Source: Sipunculus nudus (taxonomy: Eukaryota > Annelida > Sipuncula > Golfingiida > Sipunculidae). From it: a DNA stretch of 64,000 nucleotides. Positions 62,701-64,000 of the stretch are shown here, one piece after another (position 1 is the first letter of the stretch; each line of letters begins with the position of its first letter). The stretch is from assembly GCA_026874595.1 (NCBI GenBank), contig CM049322.1, forward strand, positions 4,265,900-4,329,899, written 5' to 3'. A program made the position numbers and the translations under genes. The notes under the pieces were generated by a model that ran no database searches, had not been told where the DNA came from, and saw only the letters and a program-made list of their open reading frames with translations.

Positions 62701-64000
62701 TACGTCGTGGTATTAAGCATATAAAGTACACATAGACTTTTATACGTTAGGATTCTACGTCGTGGTATTAAGCATATAAAGTACACATTGTCTTTTATAC
62801 ATTATGATTCTACGCATATAAAGTACAAATAGTCTTTTATACATTATGATTCTACGTCGTGGTATTAGGCATATAAAGTACACATAGTCTTTTATACATT
62901 ATGATTCTACGTCGTGGTATTAGGCATATAAAGTACACATAGTCTTTTATACATTATGATTCCACGTCGTGGTATTAAGCATATAAAGTACACATAGTCT
63001 TTTATACATTATGATTCCACGTCGTGGTATTAGGCATATAAAGTACACATAGTCTTTTATACATTATGATTCTACGTCGTGGTATTAGGCATATAAAGTA
63101 CACATAGTCTTTTATACATTATGATTCTACGTCGTGGTATTAGGCATATAAAGTACACATAGTCTTTTATACATTATGATTCCACGTCGTGGTATTAAGC
63201 ATATAAAGTACACATAGTTTTTTATACATTATGATTCTACGTCGTGGTATTAGGCATATAAAGTACACATAGTCTTTTATACATTATGATTCTACGTCGT
63301 GGTATTAGGCATATAAAGTACACATAGTTTTTTTATACATTATGATTCTACGTCATGGTATAAAGCATATAAAGTACACATAGTCTTTTATACATTATGA
63401 TTCTACGTCGTGGTATTAGGCATATAAAGTACACATAGTTTTTTTATACATTATGATTCTACGTCATGGTATTAAGCATATAAAGTACACATAGTCTTTT
63501 ATACATTTTGATTCTACGTCGTGGTATTAGGCATATAAAGTACACATAGTTTTTTATACATTATGATTCTACGTCGTGGTATTAGGCATATAAAGTACAC
63601 ATAGTCTTTTATACATTATGATTCTACGTCGTGGTATTAAGCATATAAAGTACACATAGTCTTTTATTTTATACATTATGATTCTACGTCGTGGAATTAA
63701 TCATATAAAGTACACATAGTTTTTTTATACATTATGATTCTACGTCGTGGTATTAAGCATATAAAGTACACATAGTCTTTTATACATTATGATTCTACGT
63801 CGTGGTATTAAGCATATAAATTACACATAGTCTTTTATACATTATGATTCTACGTCGTGGTATTAAGCATATAAAGTACACATAGTCTTTTATATATTAT
63901 GATTCTACGTCGTGGTATTAAGCATATAAAGTACATATAGACTTTTATACATTATGATTCTACGTCGTGGTATTAAGCATATGAAGTACACATAGTCTTT
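41781..64000. repeat. Right satellite domain with kilobase-scale higher-order repeats
   Basis: Marker monomers recur in a fixed order. The GTGGAATTAATCATA variant occurs near 43914, 45071, 47741, 49708, 51416, 54634, 57894, 61129 and 63694. The 42-base monomer (TCTACGCATATAAAG) occurs near 41788, 42428, 45720, 46750, 48718, 52068, 53098, 55178, 55824, 56360, 59098, 61784 and 62813. The pair 1030 bases apart at 45720/46750 returns at 52068/53098 and 61784/62813. Blocks of several kilobases are therefore near-identical copies. Confidence 0.75.

Larger units (their letters stand above)
35564..64000. repeat. 55-bp satellite array, about 515 copies, open at the right
   Basis: One AT-rich 55-base monomer repeats head to tail to the end of the window with no interruption by other DNA. 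The consensus starts GATTCTACGTCGTGG, has a middle CATATAAAGTAC and ends AGTCTTTTATACATTAT. Recurring variants include CCACGTCGTGG in place of TACGTCGTGG, TTAGGCAT for TTAAGCAT, ATAGACTTTTATA, TCATGG, an extra T in AGTTTTTTTATA, a one-base-shorter AAGATATAAAG form and a 42-base form. Variants recur in fixed orders, showing higher-order repeats. It carries no long ORF. The array begins abruptly near 35564 beside apparently unique sequence. Confidence 0.97.

Noticed and set aside
35564-64000. Regular direct repeats resembling a CRISPR array
   Set aside because: There are no unique spacers; the monomers are contiguous and all related. The window is also eukaryotic in character.

Overview
The window looks like nuclear DNA of an animal, most likely a mollusc and probably a bivalve. 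The grounds are AT-rich sequence, spliced genes with GT/AG introns, tandem C-type lectin-like domains, abundant short non-coding mobile elements of a style common in bivalve genomes, and a Ty3/gypsy-type LTR retrotransposon. The taxon is an inference; no rRNA, tRNA or marker gene is present to fix it.

Layout: 1-490 is a degenerate minisatellite. 572-1477 and 6801-7705 are inverted copies of a short mobile element rich in GGCGCC boxes; a third, partial copy lies at 13514-14300. Between and around the first two, on the minus strand, lies the only convincing host gene (3911-8043): seven exons encoding two C-type lectin-like domains, a Thr-rich stalk, one transmembrane segment and a short basic cytoplasmic tail. 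Its 5' exons, including any signal peptide, were not found. Just downstream on the same strand (3384-3592) is an exon-like ORF resembling the segment that precedes NACHT domains in invertebrate NLR-like proteins.

8.1-27.9 kb is repeat-dominated and has no gene I can support. It holds a small inverted-repeat element (9074-9507), a 2.2-kb foldback element with ~460-bp near-identical terminal inverted repeats made of nested palindromes (9831-12009), two members of a hairpin-ended repeat family (about 14484-15612 and 19714-23746), a 57-bp tandem repeat, a 42-bp minisatellite and many microsatellites.

27997-34337 is a complete-length LTR retrotransposon on the minus strand, with 727/731-bp LTRs about 0.55% different. 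Its domain order is gag - protease - integrase - reverse transcriptase - RNase H. Integrase ahead of RT is the Ty1/copia order, but the sequences are Ty3/gypsy-like (DD35E integrase with a GPY module). This matches the known Gmr1-like arrangement. The coding region is broken by two frameshifts, three in-frame TAA codons and a deletion in RT.

From 35564 to the end (28.4 kb, continuing beyond the window) is one satellite array of a 55-bp AT-rich monomer, about 515 copies, with clear higher-order structure.
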